Of a stretch of DNA of 64,000 nt, positions 1-11,519 are shown piece after piece. The stretch lies in contig CM077593.1 in NCBI GenBank assembly GCA_039654915.1, positions 116,801,413 to 116,865,412 of the forward strand, given 5' to 3'. The notes beneath the pieces are model-generated. The model was not told the DNA's origin. It did not search any database and worked only from the letters and a program-made list of their open reading frames with translations. The translations under genes and the position numbers were made by a program. Source of the DNA: Aquilaria yunnanensis. Taxonomy: Eukaryota > Streptophyta > Magnoliopsida > Malvales > Thymelaeaceae. Position 1 is the first letter of the stretch. The number at the start of each line of letters is the position of its first letter.

Positions 1-540
1 TTGATATATCATTCATATATAAAAGTTTTTTTTATTTATACACTACAATGTTGAAAATAAAAAATCTTAGATTAATTGCTAAAAAGTGAATGAGGTAAAT
101 AATTTGGGACAGATGGAGTAAAATATAATGATTATTTAGAGTAACTATAAGGGTGACTTATCTGTGAACTTTCCCACTAACAATCCCAAAAAAACCAAAC
201 TTTGTTTTACATAAAGTTGCCTGAGTATGGTTTGAAGCCGTTCCTTATATACTTGGTATTGGTCATGATTCACAGAAACAATCATATATATCTTATTGGA
301 GTATTTTTTTTTTGCTTATGTATAAGTAATTCCTTTTTTTTAATAATATTTATTTGTCTATATATTTCATTTTTATATGTTTTCATATAATACAATGCCA
401 TATTTTGTATATATTTCATTTATATTAGGCATATTATGATAAAAATAATTAGAATATAAATAAAAAGTAAAAAAATTATATATGATTTAAGTAGTGTTAT
501 ATATCGAGTCACACCGATATTAAAAACATTGGTGGAAACT
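1..540. other. AT-rich non-coding sequence
   Basis: No coding exon is recognised here. Short open frames are AT-rich and without family signatures. Part of it (about 50-110) loosely resembles 46290-46360, which fits the left flank of the wax synthase duplication unit, but the match is weak by eye. Confidence 0.5.
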
Positions 541-740
541 ATTAAAAGTAGAAATAACTTCTCCAAGCAAAATCTTGACTTCAAATATTGTGAATAAAGA
601 AATAGACTCCAGGAGAGCTTCCCCACAATCAATGCCCAATGGCACTCGAGATCTTAGATGAGAGAGTGAGAGAGTGTGTGAGTGAAGACTACACTTGGAG
701 CTTAACTAAGTGGTGTATATATACTCTAAATTCAAGTCCT
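541..740. repeat. Flanking block of the duplicated unit (copy 1)
   Basis: This block aligns by eye with 47031-47214 in the same orientation. Shared features include ATTAAAAGTAGAAATAA, a CTTCAAATATT segment, GAGAGCTTCCCC/GAGGGCTTCCCC, ACTYGAGATCTTA, a GAGAG run and a GTGGTRTATATATA tract. It marks the far 3' side of the duplicated wax synthase unit, since the gene is on the minus strand. In the second copy a retroelement begins exactly where the match ends. Confidence 0.75.
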
Positions 741-1740
741 GACAAATATATGTAGAGGTTTCTGCAACTACAGTAAGGCAAAACCAAGAAGAATATAGGC
801 TTGAGCTTATGCGCATTCAAGAGTCAACACTTAATTATTAATTCCACTATCAACTATTTAAAATCCAAGACCACAGTTGATCAATTAGACCCAAATCAGT
901 ACCCTATTGCTATACATAGATTAATAGTTGTAGTACACGAGGAGGGATGCCAGTGGACATCAGGTCCGATAAGAATCCAGTTGTATCTGATATGATAGAT
1001 CATATTTTTATTTTTTTTGCAAATGAATAAGTTTGGGTTGGATGTGACTTTTTTTCTTTTGCACCTGCCGGGTTCAGGTAGGATGTGGGTTTGGGGTTCA
1101 TTCACCTCACATTTGACATATATGTGTGTGTGTGTATGCTGTGCACGTGAGCACGCATGAGCTTGTACGTGTGTGCGTGCGTTGCCTATGCGACTAATAA
1201 CATGATCTATTTCATGCCAAATATGGGATCAACTTGGTCAAATTTTCTTGTCATTTGTTTGGTTTGAATCATATGTTATCTATGTAGTTATTTGCCAGCA
1301 TGTGCTCTAGTGTTTCTAGCTTTGATCATTGATATATGTAGGAACCAATATAGTAAGTTGACTGTTCATTCTTTCTTTATTTGTCCTAAATGATAAATGA
1401 TGAGAAACTTTGGTTTTCTGGACAACTAGCTAGACAATCAATAATCAATATTGATGAATTAGAAGGCAGTAGAAGCACTGCGTTCTATCTTATAATTTGT
1501 ATTGTTGCAATTTCTTGATGGCTGACATTTATTTATAATAAAAAATCAAATTCAGTTCCTTAGCTATAATAAGGAAATTAAGCTCTTATAACTTATATTG
1601 TTATAATTTCTTGTGGTTGTAGAAGTGTGATGAGTGGATAAGTTTTGCCCTGCTGAACTTGCCTAAGATGAATAAAATATAGATGTAAAAATTGTCCACC
1701 AAATGGATGATAGGTATGATTCAAATGGGATGTCCAAAGT
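741..1740. other. Non-coding sequence, no gene seen
   Basis: AT-rich sequence with a short TG dinucleotide run near 1120-1135 and no recognisable coding exon, RNA gene or transposon end. Confidence 0.5.
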
Positions 1741-2385
1741 AATGAGTGAGATGTGAAAATATCCCCATTCAACCCAAATCTGGCTTATCAACATCCTTAT
1801 ACAAGAATAAGATTTAGGAGGGCTATTTAGAAATGTAGATGAAAATCAAGGCGTACTTTGAATTAAAAGTAAAATTCACAATATCGGCAATATGTCCCAG
1901 GTGCCATTGTTCAATCTTCATATATCATGATTTTAACTGAGTTAGTAGAGGTGCATCTACTAAAACTTTAAGGCTAAAGATTTAAACCCTAACAAATGCA
2001 TGGAGAAATTTGTTGGGACTAAACAACGAATCAAAAATTCAAATTTAGGCTCAAGCCCATGAAGAGAATCCATAAAACAGCCAAAATCCATGAATCAACA
2101 CTGTTCTTTAACTGTGTGTGTGTGATACTTCTTTGTTAAAAAAAATCAATATTTTTATTTTGTTAGTCAGTTTTTCACTAAGGCTAAAAACTTTCAAAAT
2201 GTAATTTCCACCATGCCATTGAAATTGTTGCGCAATTTAAAATTGGGTTATGATATTCTTACAAGTCATTGATATATCACATTTATATTGTAATTGAGTA
2301 AATGTGACACATTCAGTACTGTAATTGATATCATTGACAATATATATTTTAGTTTGACATAAAATTTTGAGTGCAACGTGAACAG
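1741..2385. repeat. 3' flank shared by the wax synthase copies
   Basis: Blocks here match 59800-60440 (for example AACTGAGTTAGTAGAG, AATTTAAAATTGGGT, ATTGAAATTGTTG). The distal part (about 2240-2385) also matches 35310-35450 (ATCACATTTATATTGTAA, AATGTGACACATTCAGTA). All lie downstream of the minus-strand acyltransferase genes, so the duplicated unit extends at least 1 kb past the stop codon in copies 1 and 3. Confidence 0.8.
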
Positions 2386-2816
2386 TGGTAAAACCAAGAT
2401 TTTTGGTTCAGGGGGACAAGCCCGGAGGAGAGTCGGCGGAGCCCGGAGGAGAGAGACGACGTTGCGGTTAGGTACAGCTGTAAATTGGGACTAATTCACA
2501 CTAATTCAAAGTTCAAGGAGCAAATCTTACGGGTTGGAAACGTTTGAGGACTAATAATACATTTAGGCCATGTTAGAATATCCCTTAATGTAGAGAGAAT
2601 AACTATTCACTGGTCCCTACTTTCTTCAGCGCCTATCTTATTGGCCCCATCTTTATATTTTTTCACAATTTAGGGGTTAAAATGCACACACAATCCTTAA
2701 ATCACCAAATTACTACCCCATATTTACGTTTTTTTCTAAATTTAGGGGGGGGGGGGGGGGGGGGGGGGGTGGGTAAGATTCCGTTCCCAACTACCCCATG
2801 CAACTACCCCATGCAC
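2386..2816. other. Insertion specific to copy 1, with a 25-base poly-G run
   Basis: In copy 2 the conserved flank ending GACGTGAA is followed within a few dozen bases by CGGAAAGTTTGG. In copy 1 the same two blocks are about 430 bp apart. The extra sequence contains a direct repeat of GCCCGGAGGAGAG and an uninterrupted G run at 2745-2769. No transposon termini were resolved. Confidence 0.55.
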
Positions 2817-2876
2817 CTACGGAAAGTTTGGAATTCCCGTTCCCAACCAAGTCCCAGCTGCCAGCTGCCGCCATCG

Positions 2877-3902
2877 TCACCGGGACATGACAGAGCGGGC
2901 AACGTTCTTCACAAACTCCCCGACCGCCCCGTACTCCGCAACCGCCCTCTCGTAGACTCCGCACCGCAGAAACGGCGGGAAGAACAGCCAGAAGACGGTT
3001 GCCCACACGAACCCAATGGTCAATGGAGCCGGAGCGACGTCGTTTAACCTCCAGTTAGGGGTCTCCAACGCCTTCTTCAAACCGATCTCCGCCGCCATAC
3101 AAACCCCGTGAAAGAGAAAGAAGCACGTGAGCTCCCACGTGGATCTCATGCACCCCAGGTAGAAGAAAATCAGCTCGTGCATGACGCCGGAGACGACAAA
3201 GGTCACAAAAACGGCGGGGAGTGAAGCCCATTTCCGGCGGACCACACGCGCCGCAGCGTCTCGAACGGGCACGTAAATGGTCGGATGGAGGATGCTGGTG
3301 ACCATTAGGTTCCATCTTCGGCCCCAGAAATCTTGTAGAGAAGTTGAGAGGTATGGCTTGTTGAACTGCGGTTCTAGCTCCACGTTCAGAACCGCCCGAG
3401 ACAGAACCGCCGGCGTGGCCATAATGATCTCCAAGGTGAAGTATATCTGGAAAGAATAAAGCACCAAAAGGAATGTCGGGTTGAGATGTTCGCTATATTT
3501 GATTACTTTCACCAACACCCCAAGAAGAAGCGTCTTCGTTGCGTAGCTTAGAGACGATTGGGGACCCTCGGATGGTTTTTGGGTTTGTCGGATTTTGATG
3601 GGGAAGCAAGCGACGGCAATGAAGCGAGGGAGAGAGAGGGAGGGGGAGGAGAGCGGGCCTTTGCCGAAGGCGAAAAGCAGGAGCTTGAAATTGGCGAGCC
3701 AGGCAATGAAGAAGCCGGTTATGCCGACGAAATGGACGGAGGAGAGATTTAGAGGGAGGAGGAGGAAGAGGAAGACGATGGGAAGCACAAAGATGAGCCT
3801 GGTGGTGGATGTAGACGTGGTCGCTCGGATGAGGTAACACAAGCAGAGGGAGAGGAATACAGAGAGCCATACCTTGGCCAGACTGAAGATTTCTTGGGCC
3901 AT
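2877..3902 (-). CDS. Wax synthase-like MBOAT acyltransferase, copy 1
   Basis: Single-exon gene of 341 codons. The product resembles plant long-chain-alcohol O-fatty-acyltransferases (wax synthases) and acyl-CoA:sterol O-acyltransferase, endoplasmic-reticulum membrane enzymes that transfer an acyl group from acyl-CoA to an alcohol or sterol. Visible features are several hydrophobic helices (about residues 11-25, 36-50, 58-78, 123-133, 142-162, 229-250, 258-270, 293-309), the family motif SLQDFWGRRWN at 188-198, and the conserved catalytic-type histidine of the MHEL motif at 242. The start is the first ATG; the frame runs open nine codons upstream but only through non-ATG codons. Length matches copies 2 and 3 exactly, with no frame break. 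The 5' flank is interrupted by the CACTA element about 330 bp upstream. Substrate (fatty alcohol or sterol) cannot be told from sequence. Confidence 0.9.
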   Translation of the reverse strand: MAQEIFSLAKVWLSVFLSLCLCYLIRATTSTSTTRLIFVLPIVFLFLLLPLNLSSVHFVGITGFFIAWLANFKLLLFAFGKGPLSSPSLSLPRFIAVACFPIKIRQTQKPSEGPQSSLSYATKTLLLGVLVKVIKYSEHLNPTFLLVLYSFQIYFTLEIIMATPAVLSRAVLNVELEPQFNKPYLSTSLQDFWGRRWNLMVTSILHPTIYVPVRDAAARVVRRKWASLPAVFVTFVVSGVMHELIFFYLGCMRSTWELTCFFLFHGVCMAAEIGLKKALETPNWRLNDVAPAPLTIGFVWATVFWLFFPPFLRCGVYERAVAEYGAVGEFVKNVARSVMSR

Positions 3903-4140
3903 TTTTCTTTTTCTTTTGCTGCCGATCAATGTGAGGAAAAGGTTGAATTAAATACCAATACCATGCTTCTAACACAACAGGAACAAGCGATGTGGATAAA
4001 GAAGGAATGGAATTGACGGGCAGAGTAAACCCATAAATGAGGTAGGTGAGAAAAATATGTGAAAGACAATATGCAGTAAACGAAAAAGGAAATATCTAAA
4101 AGAGAGCACCAATGAATTTGCTGCTGCGTTCAGTGAAGGT
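3903..4140 (-). repeat. Proximal upstream region shared with copy 2
   Basis: Matches 36563-36779 through blocks such as GCAGAGTAAACCCATAAATGAG, AATATGCAGTAA, AAATATCTAAAAGA and GCGTTCAGTGAAGGT. It probably holds the proximal promoter and 5' leader of the minus-strand wax synthase gene. Copies 1 and 2 diverge at about 4140 and resume similarity beyond the transposon at 14100. Confidence 0.75.
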
Positions 4141-4228
4141 CATGAAGCCCATTCCTCTGTCCGCCTCCTCGCGTGTCCCCTCCTGTCCCATTTAATCTCC
4201 AGCTGCCACGTCTCTCAATTAACCAAAA

Positions 4229-4240
4229 CACTACTAAAAA
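4229..4240 (+). repeat. CACTA left terminal inverted repeat
   Basis: CACTACTAAAAA, inverted at 14022-14033. The AAA preceding it is the target-site duplication. Confidence 0.95.
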
Positions 4241-4247
4241 TTCCTTT

Positions 4248-5915
4248 ATTTCCAACTGCCCTCATTTCCAACGGTCAAGCAGTTGGAAATTTCCAACTGC
4301 CAAAACCGTTGGAACGAGGAGAAAATTTTTTCCAACTGTCTAGCAGTTGGAAGTTTTAGAGTATTTAATTTACATAATATATTTGGTATTTCCAACGGCT
4401 TAAGCCGTTGGAAAATGGAGGAAATATGGAGTGTTTTCCAAAATTATATAAATCTAGATAATATATAATATTTCCAACGGCTAAGACCGTTGGAAACTTT
4501 TAGAGTATTTAATTTACATAATATATATGGTATTTCCAACGGTTTAAGCCGTTGGAAAATGGAGGAAATATGGAGTTTTTTCCAAAATTATATAAATCTA
4601 GATAATATAATATTTCCAACGGCTAAGACCGTTGGAAACTTTGCAAAATAAAGAATTTTGTTGCAGAAATTATATAAATGTAGACATATATAATATTTCC
4701 AACGGCTAAAACCGTTGGAAAATGTGGATTTACCTAGTAAATTCTATAAATAATAACATAAATAATATTTCCAACGGCTAAGACCGTTGGAAAATTTGGA
4801 AAATAAAGAATTTTGTGTCGAAATTATATAAATGTAGACATATATAATATTTCCAACGGCTAAGACCGTTGGAAACTTTGGAAAATAAAGAATTTTGTGT
4901 CGAAATTATATAAATGTAGACATATATAATATTTCCAACGGCTAAGACCGTTGGAAACTTTGGAAAATAAAGCGTTTTGTGCAGAAATTATATAAATGTA
5001 GACATATATAATATTTTCAACCGCTACAACTGTTCGAAAATGTGGATTTACCTAGTAAATTCTATAAATAATAACATAAATAATATTTCCAACCGCTAAC
5101 ACCGTTGGATAATGTGGAAAATCTAGATTTTTTTGCGTCGATTATATAAATGTATTCATATATAATATTTCCAACGGTTGAAGCCGTTGGAAAACCCAGG
5201 AAAAAAAAATTAATATTGATTTTGTTGGTTAAATTATATAAGTTATATTAATTATAGATTTTTGAATGTTAATTATACAAATGTAGATATAGATGATATT
5301 TGCAACGGCTGAAAGGAAAAAAAAGATATAGTTAAGTTAAATATATAAATTTACATAATATATCATATTACCAAACTTTCTTAAAATTTAGATATATAAA
5401 CATAATATAATATATAAATATATAAATATGGATCTTTTGCGTAAAATATATAAATTTTGGTATATATAATATAGTATGTCTACAAAGTTTCATAAAATAA
5501 GCAACATATTTACAAACGTTCTTAAAATTATATGTAAAATAAGCTACATCTTCACAAAATTCAAGAAAATTATATCCAAAATGATTTCAATAACTGGGAC
5601 AGAGGAGAAAACAACAAATAGTTATTTTCCAACGGCTATAACCGTTGGAAATGGGACAAGACAAAGAATTTTAATTTACAGCCGTGAAATAATAAAAAAA
5701 AATTGTTTCCAACGGCTAAAGCCGTTGGAAAATGTAAAATAACAAAAAAATGGGAAATAAACAAAATTTAGATGAATTTCCCAACGGCTACAGCCGTTGG
5801 AAAATGTGTAAAAGAACAAAAAAATTAGTTCCAACGGTTTTAGCCGTTGGAAATTCATTTTATGAAACGCTGAGTTTTGAAATTTTTTTCCAACGGCTTA
5901 AGCCGTTGGAAAATT
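4248..5915. repeat. CACTA 5' subterminal repeat array
   Basis: About 20 copies of a short palindromic unit of the form TTTCCAACGGC-nnnn-GCCGTTGGAAA lie here, each able to fold as a hairpin with a 4-6 base loop. The outermost units use the variant CCAACTGC/GCAGTTGG. Between about 4616 and 5090 the palindromes sit inside a longer direct repeat of about 95 bp containing AAATTATATAAATGTAGACA. In CACTA elements such repeats are binding sites for the TNPA-type protein; that role is inferred here. Confidence 0.92.
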
Positions 5916-6499
5916 ACTTTTAAAAAGTCCCCCCCCCCTCGCAGCGGACTCGTCTTCTTCCTCCAGCTTTCTCTCCCTTACGCTGTGCTCCTCTCTCTCA
6001 CTACAAATCCTTCACACGCACACACAGCACGTTTCTTGTCTCGATTAAGGGGTTTATCAACGTCGTGAAGCTGATTTTAACGTGGATCTGGCCTCAATTT
6101 GCTCGATTTGGTGGTTAGTACGTTATTTTAGAGACTTTTCAATTTTTTTTTTTCGGATGATGCGTTTTTTTTTTTTACTCGGGGTTTCAATTTCTTGCAA
6201 AACATAGGTGATTCGAACCTATTCCCAGCCATTTGAAGCAACTTGTATTACGGATTTGAGGTTAGTTTTTACTTAATCCGAAAGTTTAATTTTTTTCCCT
6301 ATTAATTAGTTTAAATCCGAATTTTTCATGCTTATTTGGGTTGAAATATGTGATTACTATTTGAGATGTAGATGTTGATGGTGGAATGTGAAGTATTTGG
6401 GGTACCCATTGTAATTGTACATTTTTTTGGATTTTCTAACTATTTTTTTTTATTTCGGAAATTGTTACAAAATTAGAAATAATTAGTTTAATTTAAATT

Positions 6500-6672
6500 T
6501 GTTATGTTGTATAATTATGTGTGCAATTAGTTAGGCAATTTATTTAAATTATTTATGTAGTACAATTTATGTAGTATAATTATGTGTGCAATTAGCTACA
6601 AATAATTAGTTTTATTTAAATTATTTATGTAGTATATTTATGTGTGCAATTAGTTACAAATAATTAGTGTGA
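6500..6672. repeat. Short direct repeats in the CACTA leader
   Basis: About three imperfect copies of a 65-80-bp unit containing TTATGTGTGCAATTAG, TTTAAATTATTTATGTAGTA and ACAAATAATTAG. Confidence 0.7.
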
Positions 6673-6819
6673 AGTAAATTGTTTGGGTTATATATTTTGT
6701 TACAACGTAGAATGGTTATTTTGGAATTTTGATTACAATGTTTTCATTATTGGCATTAATATAAATTGTTCAAAATATATCTAGTGAAATAAATTGACCT
6801 CCAAAAATAATATATGTCA

Positions 6820-7540
6820 ATATTAATAATATTACGAAGAATAATATATGGGATTATAAATGTAGTAGTAAAGTCATAGTAAAAATAATATTATGAATTA
6901 GTATTATTATTTCTGATCTAATTAATCGAATACGAGTAATATCAATTATAATAATATTATTATTTGTAGTAATAATAACTTATATTTGAAACAATACATA
7001 TGATGGCAAGATTAGTAGTAAAGTAATAGTAGTAATACTATTAATTTTTATTATTAGTATACCATTAATAAATCCAATAAGACAAATAAAAATTATACCC
7101 ATTATTATAAACAGAATAATAATAATAATAATAAAAATAATAATAATACTAAGTATAATAAAAAGTATAATAATAATAATAATAATATTAATAATAATAG
7201 TGATAATAATAATAAACAGAATACTAATTATAATAACAATAATAATAATTATAATAATAGTCATAATCTTAATTATAATATTAACCATAATATATCATAA
7301 TTATTATTATTAGTATACCAATAATAAATCCAATAAGACAATTAAAAATTACAACTACTATTATAAACAGAATAATAATAATAATAATAATAATTATTGA
7401 CAACTATAACCATAATATTTCATAATTGTACTAATACTGCAGTTTGTATGAGTAGTAGTAAAGTAATAGTACACGAAATTGTAATTATTTTTATAATTAT
7501 AATAATACTTATATGGAAAGAATATTATTATTTCCTTCCT
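6820..7540. repeat. AT-rich trinucleotide (AAT/ATA) low-complexity region
   Basis: Long imperfect runs of AAT/ATA triplets, densest at 7110-7280 and 7370-7395. A segment containing ACCAATAATAAATCCAATAAGACAA appears twice (about 7060 and 7317). Open frames through this are artefacts of the repeat. Confidence 0.85.
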
Positions 7541-7683
7541 ATTGCGTTTATTTCCTAAACCAGAATAATAATTCCAACTATGCTGGTAACCTTACGTAAA
7601 CCGTCACGTAGTCATTACAGTTTGTGTGTTTTAAATGACATGGTTTAGATTAACTCAACAAAATAATCTATTGGTAGGACTTC

Positions 7684-10600
7684 ATGGACCGTAGTTGGAT
7701 GTATAGTAGTCGTTATTTACCTGGCCGAGTTGGGTACACAGAGGAGTGGGAGACAGGGATTGAGCAGTTCATAACATTTGCCTGTAGTAACCCAGCTCAC
7801 ATGGATGGCAACAAAATACGTTGCCCGTGTAGGAGGTGTAAAAATTTGAAGTTTAAGGATTGTGATGACGTTAGAGTGCATCTATACAAAGTGGGTTTCA
7901 TGGCTCATTACACAAACTGGACAGCTCATGGGGAGGCATTTACAGAGCCTCCGCAGCAGCCGTTTCATTATTCTGATTGGTATGAGCATTCTGAGTTCAG
8001 TTCAAATGTAAACCCATATGCTCAAATGATATTTGATGCAGCGGGTCCAAGTATGCATCAGAATTCCACTGAACAGGATCAACAACCTAATGAAGGTTTT
8101 AGAAGGTTTTCTGATTTACTGAACTCCGCTAGTACACCTCTTTGGGATGGATGTGAGAATCATTCTGAGCTTTCTGCTGCAGTTCGGTTGTTAAACCTAA
8201 AAGCAGAATATCATATACCAAGAGGGTGTTATGATGGTATTGCAGCGTTGATGAAAGAGACGCAGCCAAGTGACAGTAAGATGCCATCCAATTGGTATGA
8301 GACGAAGAAATTAGTTTCACAACTAGGTCTTGCCCACCTTAAAATTGATGGTTGTGTAAACGACTGCATGTTGTTTTGGAATACTGATGAAGATGCTTCA
8401 GAATGCAAGTTTTGTGGTGAATCTCGGTTTAAGCCGAGAACAAATGGGCGAGGTAAGGATAGAGCGAGGAAGACTATGCACTATTTACCACTCACTCCTC
8501 GGCTTCAGCGACTATATGCTTCACTCTCAACTGCAGAGCACATGCGGTGGCACAGTGAGCATCGATCCGACCCAAATGTTTTAAAACATCCTTCAGATGG
8601 GGAAGCATGGAAACATTTTGATTCCACGTACCCGTGGTTTGCGGCGGAGCCCCGAAATGTTCGCCTTGGAGTTTGTTCTGATGGGTTTACGCCTTTCGGG
8701 TACTCAGGTAAACAATACTCATGTTGGCCTGTCATTGTTACTCCCTATAATTTGCCTCCGTGGATGTGTATGAAGAAGCCATATATGTTTTTGACTGCAT
8801 TGATACCTGGCCCTCGGAGTCCACGTCAGAATATTGATGTCTATTTACAACCACTTATTCATGAATTGAAGCAGCTATGGGAGGATGGGGTGGAAACATG
8901 GGATATTTCACTGAAACAAAATTTTCAGCTCCGGGCTTCGGTTTTGTGGACCATAAATGACTTCCCGGCATATGGGATGTTGTCCGGATGGATGACTCAT
9001 GGGAGGTTATCGTGCCCTATTTGCATGGAATATAGTAAAGCTTTCCAACTTGAGCATGGAAGGAAAACCTCATTCTTCGATTGTCATCGACAATTTCTAG
9101 AGTTGGATCACCCATACAGAAGGAACAGAGTCTCCTTTAAGAGAGGAAAAGTTGAGAAATCGTTGCCTCCTGAGCGTTTACCACCAGCAGCAGTATTTGA
9201 ACGTATTTCACATTTTCCTTCTGTAGTTCGCAATGGACAGGTTGTAACCATACCAGGTTATGGCAGAACCCATAATTGGACAAAACGAAGCATTTTCTGG
9301 GAGCTACCGTATTGGAAGACTAATTTGATCCGCCATAATTTGGATGTTATGCATATAGAGAAGAATGTGTTTGACAATATATGGAATACAGTGATGGATG
9401 TGACCAATAAAACTAAGGACAACGTCAAGGCTCGTAAAGACATTGAGATTCTCTGCAGCCGATCAGAGCTACATTTAATTCCTCAGGGTGATGGCCGAGC
9501 AGTTAAACCTAAAGCCACATTTGCACTCAACAGAGACCACAGAACTGATGTGCTTACTTGGGTTAAAACACTTAGACTCCCAGACGGGTATGCATCGAAC
9601 CTTGCGAGGTGTGTCGACAGTAACGTAAGTCAACTGTCGGGTATGAAAAGCCATGACTGTCATGTGATGATGCAGAGGCTCCTCCCAATTACACTTGAAG
9701 CAATGCCTGATAATATATGGAAACCGTTGACCGAGTTAAGCCAATTCTTCCGAGATTTATGCTCCCCAGAGTTAGATGTGAATCACATGGTCGAGTTGGA
9801 AGCAAATATACCTGTCATACTTTGTAAGTTGGAAAGAATTTTCCCACCGGCGTTTTTCGACTCAATGGAACATTTGCCGGTTCACCTACCTTACGAAGCA
9901 AGAGTTGGAGGCCCCGTTCAATATAGGTGGATGTACAAGTTTGAGCGTTGTATGCATGACCTCAAAATGAAGGTTTCAAATAAGGCTCATGTAGAGGGTT
10001 CAATTTGTGAAGCATATCTAATTGAGGAGACCTCTACATTTTGCTCTCACTACTTTGAATCCCATATCCCACATATGGCTACTCGAGTACCTCGTAATGA
10101 TGATGGGGGCGAAGGACCATTTGATGAATCGGTGTGGTCTATATTTAGATACCCGGGTCGACCATATGGGGCATCAAGGTATCGCTATCTTGATGACAAT
10201 GAATTGAGGGTCGCAGCTGCATATGTCTTACTGAATTGTAAGGAGGTGAAGCCGTACCTCGAGTAAGTGAATCAATACCCATCCCATATCCCACACATGT
10301 TTCTCTGAAACAAAACTTTTATTCTTTTCTACTAACCTCATCCAGTTTATGCTCTAATTATAATCTTATGCCATCTTGTAGTTTGTTCGTTGATGAGGTG
10401 CGTATGCATGCACCCAATATACAGATGGCAGACCTGGATGTCTACATTGAGAATCACTTTGAGACATGGCTTAGAAACTATGTAAGTTACTTACACTTCA
10501 AATTACCCATATTTTGATAAATAACAAAAATACATATTGATATTATGACTGTTTGAAACTAGGTGAATGATGTAAGAAACACGATCACGGACCGCTTCTT

Positions 10601-11339
10601 GTGGGATGTTGCATGCGGGCCATCTCGTCGTGTTGAGAGTTGGCCTGTTTACTTCATAAATGGGTACAAGTTCCACATTAGCGACTGGGGTCGCGACAAA
10701 GCAACATTTAACAGTGGAGTATGTATTAGGACTTCAGGATCGAGTGAGGTTGAATGTGATTTTTATGGGGTGTTAGAAGAAATCATTCAACTGGAATATC
10801 CTGGGTGGCCACATAAAAAAGTAGTATTGTTTAAGTGTGCTTGGTTTGACCCTACTCCAAATCGTGGCATTCGGGTTCACCAACAATATGGGATAGTTGA
10901 GGTTTGTGATGGTCGTCGATATGGGAAGTTTGACCCGTTCATTCTTGCTGCCCAAGCTGATCAAGTTTACTACACTCATTATCCCACAAAGTCACGTGAC
11001 AAAACGGGTTGGTTGGTGGTGTTGAAAATCAAACCTAGACGCATTATTCATAATGATGTAGCTGATGTCGAAGATGCATATCAGGAAGAATTGCAGGCCG
11101 GGGTGAACAGTTCTCCCATAATTATGGATGACCCAATCGACAATTTAGCTGAAACAGGTGTATGGGAAGCTGTGGAGGAAGACATGGCATTGAGGGATGA
11201 AACTTTGGGAGATGACGACTTCTCTGAAAATGAGGAGTCCCTTGAAGGAAGTGATGACGAAAATGATTTTGAATCAGGGGATACTGATAGTGGCGAATCA
11301 GAGAAATCAAATTCAGATGAACTTGGAAACTCAGAATAA
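7684..11339 (+). CDS. TNPD-like CACTA transposase (three exons)
   Basis: The catalytic-type transposase of the element. Exon 1 (7684-10262) encodes about 860 residues: an N-terminal transposase-associated domain with a CPCRRC cysteine cluster near residue 48, the tnp2 / Transposase_21 core with its DVMHIEKN motif near residue 554, and a DUF4218-like part from about residue 653. Exon 2 (10382-10481) and exon 3 (10563-11339) follow across GTAAGT donors and AG acceptors in matching phase. Exon 3 starts with a DUF4216-like segment (SDWGRDKATFNSGV, then a FKCAWFD motif) and ends in an acidic, serine-rich tail. The start is the first ATG before the conserved W/Y-rich N-terminus. No internal stop or frameshift is seen, so it could be functional. 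Confidence 0.88.
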
Positions 11340-11519
11340 TGTAAACGTGCATATGTTATTGTATTATGTAATATTCTCGTTTAGTAATTAACTTTTAATA
11401 TATATGTAAAGAGCAACTGAAACTTTAACCTGGTGCCTACAATATGATTGAGCAAGTTTTATTTCAATGTTTGAATTTACGTTATGTAAACTTTTGTATG
11501 GGATTTCATAATAATGTAG

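Larger units (their letters stand above)
5930..7683 (+). other. CACTA leader: probable promoter, 5' UTR and introns
   Basis: The sequence changes at 5930 from the hairpin array to a C- and T-rich stretch (CTTCTTCCTCCAG, CTTTCTCTCCCTTACG) that looks like a plant transcript leader. It is followed by very AT-rich sequence with possible introns up to the transposase ATG. No long coding frame is present. The promoter of the transposase is most likely around the 5' edge, but no clear TATA box was fixed. Confidence 0.5.

Noticed and set aside
3055..3975. Other open frames inside wax synthase copy 1, with equivalents in copies 2 and 3
   Set aside because: Shadows of the real minus-strand gene; they recur because the coding sequence is duplicated.
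6980..7288. Minus-strand frame of 102 codons almost entirely isoleucine
   Set aside because: A translation of the AAT/ATA trinucleotide repeat.
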